DNA of 33,607 nt from an uncultured Lachnospiraceae bacterium (GTDB taxonomy: Bacteria; Bacillota; Clostridia; Lachnospirales; Lachnospiraceae), in assembly GCA_910585995.1 (NCBI GenBank), contig CAJUGG010000023.1:1-33607 (forward strand), given 5' to 3'. Numbering within the stretch: position 1 is the first letter of the stretch; each line of letters starts with the position of its first letter. Below are positions 23,110-30,978 of the stretch, piece after piece. A program made the position numbers and the translations under genes. The notes under the pieces were generated by a model. It worked only from the letters and a program-made list of their open reading frames with translations, did no database searches and had not been told where the DNA came from.

Positions 23110-23136
23110 TTTGATTATCAAATTTTGATATTCAAA
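23110..23136. promoter_or_regulatory. FabT-like boxes B and C, adjacent pair
   Basis: Box B TTTGATTATCAAA (23110-23122) and box C TTTGATATTCAAA (23124-23136) lie side by side, immediately upstream of the carboxyltransferase -35 and 20-50 bp from the divergent FtsA-like promoter. Box C has one imperfect central pair. Confidence 0.55.
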
Positions 23137-23158
23137 CTTTTTCTCATGGAAAAAAAGA

Positions 23159-23187
23159 TTTACATTGCATGTCAATTTTAATATAAT
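23159..23187 (+). promoter_or_regulatory. promoter of the FtsA-like gene
   Basis: TTTACA (23159-23164) and TATAAT (23182-23187), 17-base spacer. Start at about 23194, giving a leader of about 93 bases. Confidence 0.7.
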
Positions 23188-23200
23188 AATAGTGATGCCA

Positions 23201-23259
23201 GGGTCGCCAAAAAATCCGATACAAGTTCGCTTGTAAGAAGATTTTTGAACTTGGAACCC
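23201..23259 (+). ncRNA. folded 5' leader of the FtsA-like gene
   Basis: A nested hairpin: GGGT (23201-23204) with ACCC (23256-23259); CCAA (23207-23210) with TTGG (23251-23254); AAAATC (23211-23216) with GATTTT (23240-23245); and ACAAG / CTTGT closed by a TTCG tetraloop (23221-23234). Small internal loops separate the stems. It ends about 18 bases before the ribosome site and has no T-run, so it is a leader structure, not a terminator. I do not recognise it as a known riboswitch. Confidence 0.5.
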
Positions 23260-23286
23260 GCAAAACAATACGCCAGGAGGAACATT

Positions 23287-25332
23287 ATGCCCAGAAAGCC
23301 AGTTAAAAAGCCACGGGTTGCGGAGGATAAGACAAAAAGAGTCCGTACTCAGCCCGACAACATGGTCTTTGCTTTAGATATCGGAACCCGCAGTATCATT
23401 GGAATGGTTGGAATTGTTGAAGAGAATAAAGTCAAGATTGTCGCTATCGATCAGGAAGAACACTCTGAGCGCGCCATGATCGACGGACAGATCGAAAATA
23501 TTGAGAAAGTATCTGCTCTGGCGGACAAGATCAAGAAAAAGTTGGAGACCAAGCTTCGCGTCAAACTGACCCGCGTCTGTGTGGCGGCAGCAGGACGTGC
23601 GCTTCAGACCAGAAGAGCCGATTTTGAATTGGAGCTGCCTGGCACTCAGCTAATTGATGACGAGATTATCAGCCGCTTGGAAGCCGGCGCGATTGGAAAG
23701 GCAGAGGAAGCTTTTGAGGCGGACAACCATGCAGAAGGGGACGCCAGACGCTTCTATCTGGTGGGATACACTGTATGCCAGTATTTTCTGGATCAATACC
23801 CCATCTCCAACTTAAAAGATCACAGAGGCCAGCATGTAAAAGCAGATCTGATTGCCACATTCCTTCCAAGCGAAGTGGTGGAGAGTCTGTATACCACGAT
23901 GAACAAGATTGACTTGGAAGTTGCCAGCATCACTTTGGAGCCGATTGCGGCCATCAATGCTGCGATCCCGGAAAATCTAAGGCTTTTAAACCTGGCCCTG
24001 GTAGATATCGGCGCAGGTACGTCCGATATTGCCGCCTGCACCAGCGGAAGCGTCACAGGATATACCATGGCTACTGTAGCGGGGGATGAAATCACCGAGA
24101 CCATTATGAAAGAATACCTGGTGGATTTTGCCACTGCAGAGTCTATAAAAGCGCAGCTTGACACAGAAGAAGTCCTGATCTTTACCAATATTCTGGGGAT
24201 GGAGCAAAAAGTCTCCAGAGAGACCATGTTCCAGAGCATCCAGCATACCTCAGATCTGTTGTGCAAAGAGATCGCTCAAAAGATCATCGAGATCAACGGC
24301 GGCTCCCCTTCTGCCCTTTTCTTGGCTGGAGGCGGCAGCAAATTATCGGGTCTAAAAGAAGGGATTACCATGGCTCTTGAGATGGATGCCAATCGCGTCG
24401 CGGTTGCCGGCAACTATTTCCAGGCCAACGCCTACTCTGAAGAGTATGACCTGAACAATCCGGTCTATGCGACCCCTATCGGAATTGCCATCTCTTCCGG
24501 ACTGAATCTGATCAATGACAGCTTCCGGGTAGTCTTAAATAACAAACCGGCCAAATTATTCAGAAGCGGCAGCTTCACAGCACTCAATCTACTGATGATG
24601 AACGGTTATCAGTTCCGGGATATCCTAGGCCGCTCCGGTGCCAATGTGACCGTGACCGTCAATGGAGAACGGAAGATCTTCTATGGCAGCGCTGCACAGC
24701 CTGCTTCTCTTCTGATTAATAAAAAAGAGGGCAAGCTTTCCGATATCATCCATGCCGGAGATGTCATCGATTTTGTCCCTGCCGTACATGGCATCCCTGC
24801 CAAAGCGGTCTTAGGAGATATCGAAGGCGCACCCGATGCGCTGGATCTGACCATCAATGGAAAACACGCTTCTTTGAAGACCCTTTTGAAAAATGGCGAT
24901 GCAGTCCTGATTCATCGCTCCAAGGCAAAGGCAGAGGAAACCCCTGTAGTTTCTGAACCAACTCCGGCCGAATCTTCCCAGGAAGACACCAAGCAGGAAT
25001 CTGAACCAGAACCAGACCCTGAACCAGAACTGCTTTCAGAGCCAGAACCCACACCTGAACCTGTGATGATCCAGGAACCACCAAAAGCAACACTACCTGC
25101 GTCTCCTCTCGTACCAGACATCACTTTCTACCTCAACGATGCCCCCCTTCGTCTTCCGCCCAAAGAAGACGGAACCCCCTATTACCTGACTGACATGGTA
25201 CAATACTCAGGCATCGACATCCAGAAAGTCACCGGCACCGTCACACTGCTGGTAAATGGCCGCGAAGGCAGATTTCAGCAGTCCCTGAAAAACGGAGATG
25301 TGATCTATATTCAGGAGGAACAACGTCTATAA
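23287..25332 (+). CDS. FtsA-like actin-family ATPase with long C-terminal extension
   Basis: A protein of about 681 aa. The first ~400 residues have the actin/Hsp70/FtsA nucleotide-binding motifs: phosphate-1 ALDIGTRSIIGMVG (about 29-42), phosphate-2 LVDIGAGTSDIA (about 238-249) and adenosine FLAGGGSKLSGLKEG (about 345). It therefore resembles FtsA/PilM, which link filament systems to the membrane. Unlike FtsA (about 420 aa) it continues with a domain at about 405-545 (NVTVTVNGERK, NGDAVLIHR), a Pro/Glu-rich linker (PEPDPEPELLSEPEPTPEP), and a second beta-rich domain ending KNGDVIYIQ; the two may be related beta-grasp-like modules. No membrane helix. CAGGAGG precedes the ATG at 23287, preferred over the longer frame. 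No ftsZ or ftsQ nearby, so a canonical divisome role is uncertain. Confidence 0.8.
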   Translation: MPRKPVKKPRVAEDKTKRVRTQPDNMVFALDIGTRSIIGMVGIVEENKVKIVAIDQEEHSERAMIDGQIENIEKVSALADKIKKKLETKLRVKLTRVCVAAAGRALQTRRADFELELPGTQLIDDEIISRLEAGAIGKAEEAFEADNHAEGDARRFYLVGYTVCQYFLDQYPISNLKDHRGQHVKADLIATFLPSEVVESLYTTMNKIDLEVASITLEPIAAINAAIPENLRLLNLALVDIGAGTSDIAACTSGSVTGYTMATVAGDEITETIMKEYLVDFATAESIKAQLDTEEVLIFTNILGMEQKVSRETMFQSIQHTSDLLCKEIAQKIIEINGGSPSALFLAGGGSKLSGLKEGITMALEMDANRVAVAGNYFQANAYSEEYDLNNPVYATPIGIAISSGLNLINDSFRVVLNNKPAKLFRSGSFTALNLLMMNGYQFRDILGRSGANVTVTVNGERKIFYGSAAQPASLLINKKEGKLSDIIHAGDVIDFVPAVHGIPAKAVLGDIEGAPDALDLTINGKHASLKTLLKNGDAVLIHRSKAKAEETPVVSEPTPAESSQEDTKQESEPEPDPEPELLSEPEPTPEPVMIQEPPKATLPASPLVPDITFYLNDAPLRLPPKEDGTPYYLTDMVQYSGIDIQKVTGTVTLLVNGREGRFQQSLKNGDVIYIQEEQRL

Positions 25333-25348
25333 TCTCATATGATCAAAA

Positions 25349-25396
25349 GAAGGCCGCTGCCCTAGTAGATTCATCTACTTTTGCAACGGCCCCTTC
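25349..25396. terminator. terminator between FtsA-like and MATE genes
   Basis: GAAGGCCG (25349-25356) pairs with CGGCC…CTTC near 25387-25396, and an inner AGTAGAT / ATCTACT hairpin sits at the top. It lies between convergent stops. No clear T-run. Confidence 0.5.
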
Positions 25397-25436
25397 AGAT
25401 CTCATATTACAGACCTGCCTGTCATCCATTTCCTCT

Positions 25437-26768
25437 CTAAGCATACCCATAAATTTTCCTTTTCCGAACCAGATACCACAGGGCGATTATGATTCCAAAC
25501 CCTTCTGCCACAGGAACCGACAGCCAGATGCCGGATTTGCCAATCAGGGTCGGTAGCAGCAGGAGCATCCCTACTAAAAAGACAAACGTTCTGGCAAATG
25601 AGATCACTGCCGACACCACGCCGTCGGAAAATGCTGTAAACATGGCGGAAGCGAAGATACTGATCCCCATCAGCAAAAAGGACAAGGCATAGATGCCAAA
25701 GCCTTCCATCGTGATCGCAAATACGCGGTTTCCTCGTTCTGTAAAGACGCCAAGCGCGGGTTCGATAGTTACTACAGAGATCAGATAGGTGCCAATGGAA
25801 CACAGTGTAACAAATGCCATACAATAACGTATGATCTTTCTTAACTGTAAGTTGTTCTTCGCTCCATATTTAAAACTGATTACCGGAGACACGCCTAAGG
25901 CAAATCCAAAAAATACTGCCGAGAATACAAACTGAAAGTACAGTACAATAGTGATGGCCGCGACACCGTCTTCTCCATAATAGTGTAAAAACAGCATATT
26001 ATAGAGAAAAGTGGTCACAGCATTGGCGATATTGGTCACCATCTCGGAAGAACCATTGAAGCACGCCTTCCAAAGCATCCCAAAATCCACCTTTATTTTG
26101 ACAAAATATAAGGTTCCTTTTCGCTGCAGGGAAAAATACAACAGCCCTGTCACCGCCGGGATCAGATACCCTACCACCGTCGCATAGGCCGCTCCTGCAA
26201 GCCCAAAGGGCAGTACAGCCACGAAAAGGTAGTCGAGTAGCATATTTGCCACTCCGCCGCATATGGTCACAAAAAGCCCCAGAGCCGGTTTCCCTGCCGT
26301 GACAAATAACGTCTGAAAAGCCGTCTGTAAGAAAAAAGCGGGGCCAAAGCTCACCAAAATATGCGTATATAATTTGGCATAGGCATACTGGTTCTCACTG
26401 GTGCCTAAAAGGTGCAAAATCTCATCCATAAAAAGATTGGCAAAGATCGCAAAGAAAAGGCCCACCAATGTGGACACCAACACTAAAAGGGTAAAATCCT
26501 GCTGTGCCTCTTCTTGTTTGCCCTCCCCTAACTTACGTGCGATGATCGCACTTCCTCCAGTTGCCAGCATAATCCCGACCGCCATCTCTAAGCAGTTGAT
26601 CGGATAGACCATATTGACGGCTGAGAGCGCCAAAGTCCCCACATAGCGGGAGATAAAGATCCCATCTACAATCGTATACAGTGACAAGAAGATCATCATA
26701 ATGATATTTGGCATCGCAAATCGGATCAAAGAGCCAAAACCAAATGTTCTTGCCAGTGCATTGTTCAT
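25437..26768 (-). CDS. MATE-family efflux transporter
   Basis: A 443-aa protein with about 12 hydrophobic segments in the two-fold pattern of MatE domains, beginning LIRFAMPNIIMMIFLSLYTI and continuing GIFISRYVGTLALSAVNMVYP. MATE carriers export cationic drugs or metabolites in exchange for Na+ or H+. The ATG at 26768 is used because GGAGG lies 7 bases upstream (a TTG one codon earlier keeps the frame open). It starts 14 bp after the ACT-protein gene and is probably its operon partner. Substrate unknown. Confidence 0.92.
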   Translation of the reverse strand: MNNALARTFGFGSLIRFAMPNIIMMIFLSLYTIVDGIFISRYVGTLALSAVNMVYPINCLEMAVGIMLATGGSAIIARKLGEGKQEEAQQDFTLLVLVSTLVGLFFAIFANLFMDEILHLLGTSENQYAYAKLYTHILVSFGPAFFLQTAFQTLFVTAGKPALGLFVTICGGVANMLLDYLFVAVLPFGLAGAAYATVVGYLIPAVTGLLYFSLQRKGTLYFVKIKVDFGMLWKACFNGSSEMVTNIANAVTTFLYNMLFLHYYGEDGVAAITIVLYFQFVFSAVFFGFALGVSPVISFKYGAKNNLQLRKIIRYCMAFVTLCSIGTYLISVVTIEPALGVFTERGNRVFAITMEGFGIYALSFLLMGISIFASAMFTAFSDGVVSAVISFARTFVFLVGMLLLLPTLIGKSGIWLSVPVAEGFGIIIALWYLVRKRKIYGYA

Positions 26769-26782
26769 CAAATAACCTCCTG

Positions 26783-27202
26783 TCAGATCTTGGACTGCAT
26801 CACAAATCCCTTTGCTTTCATGCAGCTCTCCACTTCAAAAATATCGTCATCTTTCACATGAATAATCAAAATCGGCATCCCTGTATCACGGTTAAATGAC
26901 AGATAGCTGTAGTCTACATTGATATTGCTGTCGGAAAATGCCACCAAAAGCTTGTGAAGATTCCCCGCCTCATCCGGCATCTCTACACCCAGCACATCGA
27001 TCAGCCTGCACAGATATCCTGCTTTTTTCAGGCACTCGTATGCTTTCTCCGGCTCTGAGAGCACCATCCGGATCATCCCGAACTCCGCCCCGTCATTGTT
27101 GACAGAACCTAAGATATTGATCTTTTCCTCCCGCAAAATCCCTGTGATATCTTTCATAGTTCCTTTTTTATTTTCTACATACATGGACAATTGTTTTAAC
27201 AT
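26783..27202 (-). CDS. tandem ACT-domain protein
   Basis: A 139-aa protein consisting of two ACT domains (about 1-68 and 69-139), with the usual beta-alpha-beta starts (QLSMYVENKKGTMKDITGIL; DEAGNLHKLLVAFSDSNINV). There is no catalytic domain, so it is probably an amino-acid-binding regulatory or sensor protein. It is first in a two-gene unit with the MATE exporter, which suggests that the exporter's substrate could be an amino acid or derivative sensed by this protein; that link is inference. Confidence 0.85.
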   Translation of the reverse strand: MLKQLSMYVENKKGTMKDITGILREEKINILGSVNNDGAEFGMIRMVLSEPEKAYECLKKAGYLCRLIDVLGVEMPDEAGNLHKLLVAFSDSNINVDYSYLSFNRDTGMPILIIHVKDDDIFEVESCMKAKGFVMQSKI

Positions 27203-27237
27203 TTTTTAACTGCTCCTCTCCTCGTTCACTATTCCCC

Positions 27238-27266
27238 ATTGTGCGTCATTTTTTGCAAAGTGTCAA
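27238..27266 (-). promoter_or_regulatory. promoter of the ACT-MATE unit
   Basis: On the minus strand TTGACA (27261-27266) and CACAAT (27238-27243), 17-base spacer. Confidence 0.7.
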
Positions 27267-27286
27267 GCAATTCCTGCCAGAATCAC

Positions 27287-27321
27287 AAAAAAGTGCTGCC
27301 AGACAGATCTTCTGACAGCAC
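27287..27321 (-). terminator. terminator of the MacAB-like operon
   Basis: On the minus strand GTGCTGTCAG / CTGGCAGCAC (stem 27293-27321) followed by six Ts, just after the permease stop. Confidence 0.9.
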
Positions 27322-27329
27322 GCACTTTG

Positions 27330-28538
27330 TTAATTTCTCCGAAGCGCCTCAATGGGGCTTAGATGTGCTGCTTTTCTGGCGGGATAGATTCCAAAGAAAA
27401 TACCCACACTACAGGAAAACAGCGTGGCAAATACAATGGCTGGTATGCTGACCGACGGAGGAAATGTCACGATAGGAAGAGAACATATTCCATAGGCGCC
27501 GGCAATTCCAAGCGTAATCCCAATCATCCCTCCGATTCCTGTGATAATCGCAGATTCTGCCAAAAATTGAATCAGGATGGATTTGGTCCTCGCTCCAAGT
27601 GCTTTTCGAATACCGATCTCTCTGGTCCGTTCGGTGACGGATACGAGCATGATATTCATCACGCCGATACCGCCCACTAACAGCGAGATCCCGGCCACCA
27701 GCATGATAAAGATCGTGATCATATTCAGCACCTGCATGATCGATGCCATCTGGCTCTCAAAATCCTCTGTCATAAAGGCCTGTTCGCCAAAGATCTCATG
27801 CCGGCTCTCCAACAATGAGATCGCCTGCTCCGCCACTTCCCCGGCATAACCTTGCTCTGCAAAAACATAGACGGAATCAAAATCGTTATACTCTGCCCAG
27901 TACCAGTCCGCCGTCATGGGCATGGACAGATCAATATAAGAACCATAACTGGTATTGACAAATGTACCATTTAATGCCTTTTTTACACCGACAATCTGTA
28001 CATCTTTGATGCTGCTTCCATCATCTAATTCAAAAGTCAGCCCCACCACATCTGAAGTTCCAAACAGACGAATCGCATCCGTCTCTGCGATCACGGCCAC
28101 ATCTCTGTGTGCGTTGTAATCCTCCCAGGTGAACCATTTTCCATATTTCATCTCCGGATTGTTAATAAATTCACTATCCGGGTTGCCATAATCGATAATT
28201 GCTTCAAACGTTCCCTTTTCTGTAGTGATATTACTCCAACTGCTCATATAAGAAGTGGCACCTTTTACATGCTCTAATTCCCGGATCGCATCCCGGTCTT
28301 CTTCCGTGATCTTGGGCACCTCGCCGTCCATATTGCTGTTGGCGTAGATATAGACCTGTCCGCCTGCCACACTGGTCAGCTCGTTTTCCATCTCGGATTT
28401 TGCACCATTTCCGATGGACATGATCAGGATGACGGAGGAGACGCCGATGATGATTCCCAGCATGGTGAGAAAGGAGCGTCCGCGGTTCATACGGATGTTA
28501 CTGACCGCCATTTTCACATATTCCCAAAGCTGTGCCAT
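27330..28538 (-). CDS. MacB-like ABC transporter permease
   Basis: A 402-aa membrane protein with one N-terminal helix (about 20-43, MNRGRSFLTMLGIIIGVSSV), a MacB periplasmic-core-like extracytoplasmic domain (about 45-270), and three C-terminal helices (about 280-395) with the family sequence VTERTREIGIRKALGAR. It is the membrane part of a MacAB-type exporter with the adaptor and ATPase genes just upstream. GGAGG is 8 bases before the ATG; the adaptor stop is 3 bp away. Gram-positive members export peptides or macrolide-like compounds or contribute to resistance. Confidence 0.92.
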   Translation of the reverse strand: MAQLWEYVKMAVSNIRMNRGRSFLTMLGIIIGVSSVILIMSIGNGAKSEMENELTSVAGGQVYIYANSNMDGEVPKITEEDRDAIRELEHVKGATSYMSSWSNITTEKGTFEAIIDYGNPDSEFINNPEMKYGKWFTWEDYNAHRDVAVIAETDAIRLFGTSDVVGLTFELDDGSSIKDVQIVGVKKALNGTFVNTSYGSYIDLSMPMTADWYWAEYNDFDSVYVFAEQGYAGEVAEQAISLLESRHEIFGEQAFMTEDFESQMASIMQVLNMITIFIMLVAGISLLVGGIGVMNIMLVSVTERTREIGIRKALGARTKSILIQFLAESAIITGIGGMIGITLGIAGAYGICSLPIVTFPPSVSIPAIVFATLFSCSVGIFFGIYPARKAAHLSPIEALRRN

Positions 28539-28541
28539 CTA

Positions 28542-29933
28542 TCAGCCCTCCACTGGTGTCACCTGTGCACCTTCTTCGATTCCCATATTGTTATTGACTA
28601 CGATCTGCTCGGTTCCGTCCAAGCCGCTCTTGATCTCTACAAGATCCATAGAGGAAAGGCCAGTCTCCACATTGCGGACAGTCATCATTCCATTTTCCAC
28701 GATATAGACAAAGCTTCCGTCTCTTCCTACATTGACCGATTCAATCGGAACTGCAATGACATTTTCTGCGGTCGCACCATGAATCTTGACTTTTGCTTCC
28801 ACGCCAAGGAACAGATCTGCATCTGGATTGTCAATATGTATCTCTCCGGCGACAACAGCAGCACCTTTGTCATTTTTGGTGGCAGATTTACTGATTCTGG
28901 TGACGGTTCCTTCATATTCTTTGCCAACTACTGTGATCACTGCCTTCTGTCCTTCTTTTACCTTTTCCAGATCACTCTTGCTAAGAGAGATCTCCACACA
29001 GACATCCTCGTTGCTCTCGATGGTCAAAAGTTCGCCGCTCTCTTCCACCACGCCGCCGTCCACAGCTTTGACATCGGTGACAATGCCGCCAAATTCAGCT
29101 TTCAGTCCCTCAGAGACCTGAGCGACGGCCTGAGATACTTTCTCTGCTTTTAAAGCTGCCAGCTCTTTTGTGGCTTCGATCTGTTTCTTTCCATTGGCTG
29201 TGAGCATACTGTCTTCTGTGGAATTTTTGATTCCTTTCTGCTCTGCCAGATCACTTTCAAATTCTGCCAGTTCTTCTTCATAGACCGCTAACTGATTGGT
29301 TGCCTGGTCGATTTTTCCCTGATATTCTTCGGCATCATTTTCATGCCCGTCATTGACTGCCTCTCTTAAGAAACAGTTCATATCTGTAATATATTGCTTC
29401 ATCGCACGCACATTGGCCTTCCAGTCTTCCACCTGCTGCTCTAAGATCGCGATATCATGGCTGGAACGGCTGAACTCCGCCGCATCAGCATTGCTCTTGC
29501 CTACTGTATCCTGGTAGGTATAGTAGGCTTCGTCATTCTGAAGCTTTGCTTCGTCCTCTCGATTCTTCAAGTCTTCTGCATTGTAGACAAGCAGGACATC
29601 TCCTGCTTTTACTGCATCACCTGCTGCCACTTTACATTCGGCAACCTGTGCACTCAGCGGTGAAAAATAGGTCTTGCGGTTCTCGGTCTTCACGGTTCCG
29701 CTGGTATCCACGGTCTGCTCTAAGGTCTCTGTCTGCGCCTGGCGCACCATCACGATAGGAAGCACCTCAGGGGCAAACATCCGGCTTACGATAAAAAGAG
29801 CAAGACAGGCAGCCACAACGCCCATCACGATGCGTTTTCTCCTTTTTTTCTTTTCTGCAGGTGTCAGGACTTTTTTCTCTTTTTTTCCCGCTTCTATGAT
29901 CTCTCCCTTATCTCTTTTCCACTTCATCTTCAT
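28542..29933 (-). CDS. HlyD/MacA-type membrane fusion (adaptor) protein
   Basis: A protein of about 463 aa with a basic cytoplasmic N-terminus (Lys-rich), one membrane anchor (about 36-52), then barrel-sandwich/lipoyl (VDTSGTVKTENRKTYFSPLS, AGDAVKAGDVLLVYN), a long coiled-coil hairpin (about 110-240) and beta-barrel domains (VEISLSKSDLEKVKEGQKAV, VPIESVNVGRDGSFVYIVENG). It couples the permease to the cell-wall space, since no outer membrane exists here. The start is ambiguous: the ATG at 29954 overlaps the ATPase gene by 47 bp and has no ribosome site, whereas the ATG at 29933 follows GGAG at 12 bases and is preferred. Confidence 0.88.
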   Translation of the reverse strand: MKMKWKRDKGEIIEAGKKEKKVLTPAEKKKRRKRIVMGVVAACLALFIVSRMFAPEVLPIVMVRQAQTETLEQTVDTSGTVKTENRKTYFSPLSAQVAECKVAAGDAVKAGDVLLVYNAEDLKNREDEAKLQNDEAYYTYQDTVGKSNADAAEFSRSSHDIAILEQQVEDWKANVRAMKQYITDMNCFLREAVNDGHENDAEEYQGKIDQATNQLAVYEEELAEFESDLAEQKGIKNSTEDSMLTANGKKQIEATKELAALKAEKVSQAVAQVSEGLKAEFGGIVTDVKAVDGGVVEESGELLTIESNEDVCVEISLSKSDLEKVKEGQKAVITVVGKEYEGTVTRISKSATKNDKGAAVVAGEIHIDNPDADLFLGVEAKVKIHGATAENVIAVPIESVNVGRDGSFVYIVENGMMTVRNVETGLSSMDLVEIKSGLDGTEQIVVNNNMGIEEGAQVTPVEG

Positions 29934-30645
29934 TCCTGTCTGACTCTCCTTCATTCATAAAATCTGCTTCGATTCTTCCGTCCTTGATGCGAATGACGCG
30001 TTTTACTTGTGCAGCGATCTCGTCATCGTGTGTAATCAGTATGACCGTCCTTCCGCTTTTATGCAGGTCTTTGAGCACATTCATGATCTCCTGAGTGGAC
30101 TTGGAATCCAAGTTACCTGTTGGTTCATCTGCCAGAATCACAGGCGGCTTCGCTGCGATTGCCCTGGCGATTGCCACTCTTTGCTGTTGTCCTCCTGACA
30201 TCTCGCTGGGCTTATGGTCCATCCGGTGGGAAAGTCCTACCATATCCAGTGATTCCATCGCTAATGCTTCGCGTTCTTTTTTTCCTACTCCGCGGTAGAT
30301 CAAAGGCAGCTCTACATTTTCCTGTGCGGTTAAGTTGGGAATCAGGTTAAAGCCCTGAAAGATAAATCCGATCTCCATATTTCTGATATCGGACAGTTCA
30401 TCGTCTGTCATATGTGACACATCTTTTCCGTTCAGGAAATATTGGCCGGATGTGGGGACGTCCAAACATCCTAACATATTCATCAGGGTAGATTTGCCGG
30501 AACCGGAATGACCAATGATCGCCACAAATTCTCCTGTCTGAATCTTCAGACTAACATGGTCCAGCGCCCGCACTTCATTTTCACCAGGATTGTAGACTTT
30601 ACACATATCCTGCACTTCCACCAGTGTTTCCAAAGTGTCAATCAA
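29908..30645 (-). CDS. MacB/LolD-type ABC transporter ATPase
   Basis: A protein of about 245 aa with Walker A GHSGSGKST, Q-loop FIFQGFNLIPNL, signature MSGGQQQRVAIARA, Walker B VILADEPTGNLDS and switch LITHD. It is the first gene of the ATPase-adaptor-permease operon. The start is not ATG: a TTG at 30645 abuts GGAG, and another TTG at 30633 is 12 bases from it, so either may be used. The weak start may lower expression. An inverted repeat lies over the promoter. Confidence 0.92.
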   Translation of the reverse strand: MIDTLETLVEVQDMCKVYNPGENEVRALDHVSLKIQTGEFVAIIGHSGSGKSTLMNMLGCLDVPTSGQYFLNGKDVSHMTDDELSDIRNMEIGFIFQGFNLIPNLTAQENVELPLIYRGVGKKEREALAMESLDMVGLSHRMDHKPSEMSGGQQQRVAIARAIAAKPPVILADEPTGNLDSKSTQEIMNVLKDLHKSGRTVILITHDDEIAAQVKRVIRIKDGRIEADFMNEGESDRNEDEVEKR

Positions 30646-30665
30646 CTCCTCTCTGATGTCTGACT

Positions 30666-30699
30666 GTATTAGATATCTATTGTTCTAATTATCTAATAC
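30666..30699. promoter_or_regulatory. inverted-repeat operator of the MacAB-like operon
   Basis: GTATTAGATA (30666-30675) and TATCTAATAC (30690-30699) are a perfect 10-bp inverted repeat with a 14-base spacer. It begins at the -10 and covers the transcription start, as expected for a TetR- or MarR-like repressor site. No regulator gene adjoins. Confidence 0.65.
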
Positions 30700-30726
30700 A
30701 ATAATATATTTTTCTTTGTTTGTCAA
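30698..30726 (-). promoter_or_regulatory. promoter of the MacAB-like operon
   Basis: On the minus strand TTGACA (30721-30726) and TATTGT (30698-30703), 17-base spacer. Confidence 0.7.
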
Positions 30727-30828
30727 GACAGCCTTTGTAAACTTTTTATAACATATCATATTTTGATACAAAAATGTTACACTTTTGAAATTCTTAAGAA
30801 ATCTTCATACCTTTTTAAGAGGGGGAGA

Positions 30829-30934
30829 AGAAAAAAATTCCGCATACAGAACCTCGCAGCAGTATATCCAATGTCTGCTCTACACAGCACTATTGGATGT
30901 ACCGCTGCGAAGCCCTGTATGCGGAATTTTTTCT
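30829..30934 (-). repeat. palindromic element, copy 3 (19-bp core), doubling as pepD terminator
   Basis: Arms 30829-30872 and 30892-30934 enclose a core 30873-30891 that reads, on the minus strand, AGTGCTGTGTAGA then GCAGAC: the two ends of the copy 1 and 2 cores joined, with the whole middle missing. Mismatches between the arms are A-C on the + strand and therefore G:U pairs on the minus strand. The minus-strand stem ends in a run of seven Ts (AATTTTTTTC). It thus works as a long terminator for pepD, which ends 45 bp upstream of it. The rest of the 333-bp gap 30646-30978 holds the MacAB promoter and operator. Confidence 0.85.
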
Positions 30935-30978
30935 GTAGGGTGATAAAAAGTTAGGATACGAAGGCAGGGATTATATAG

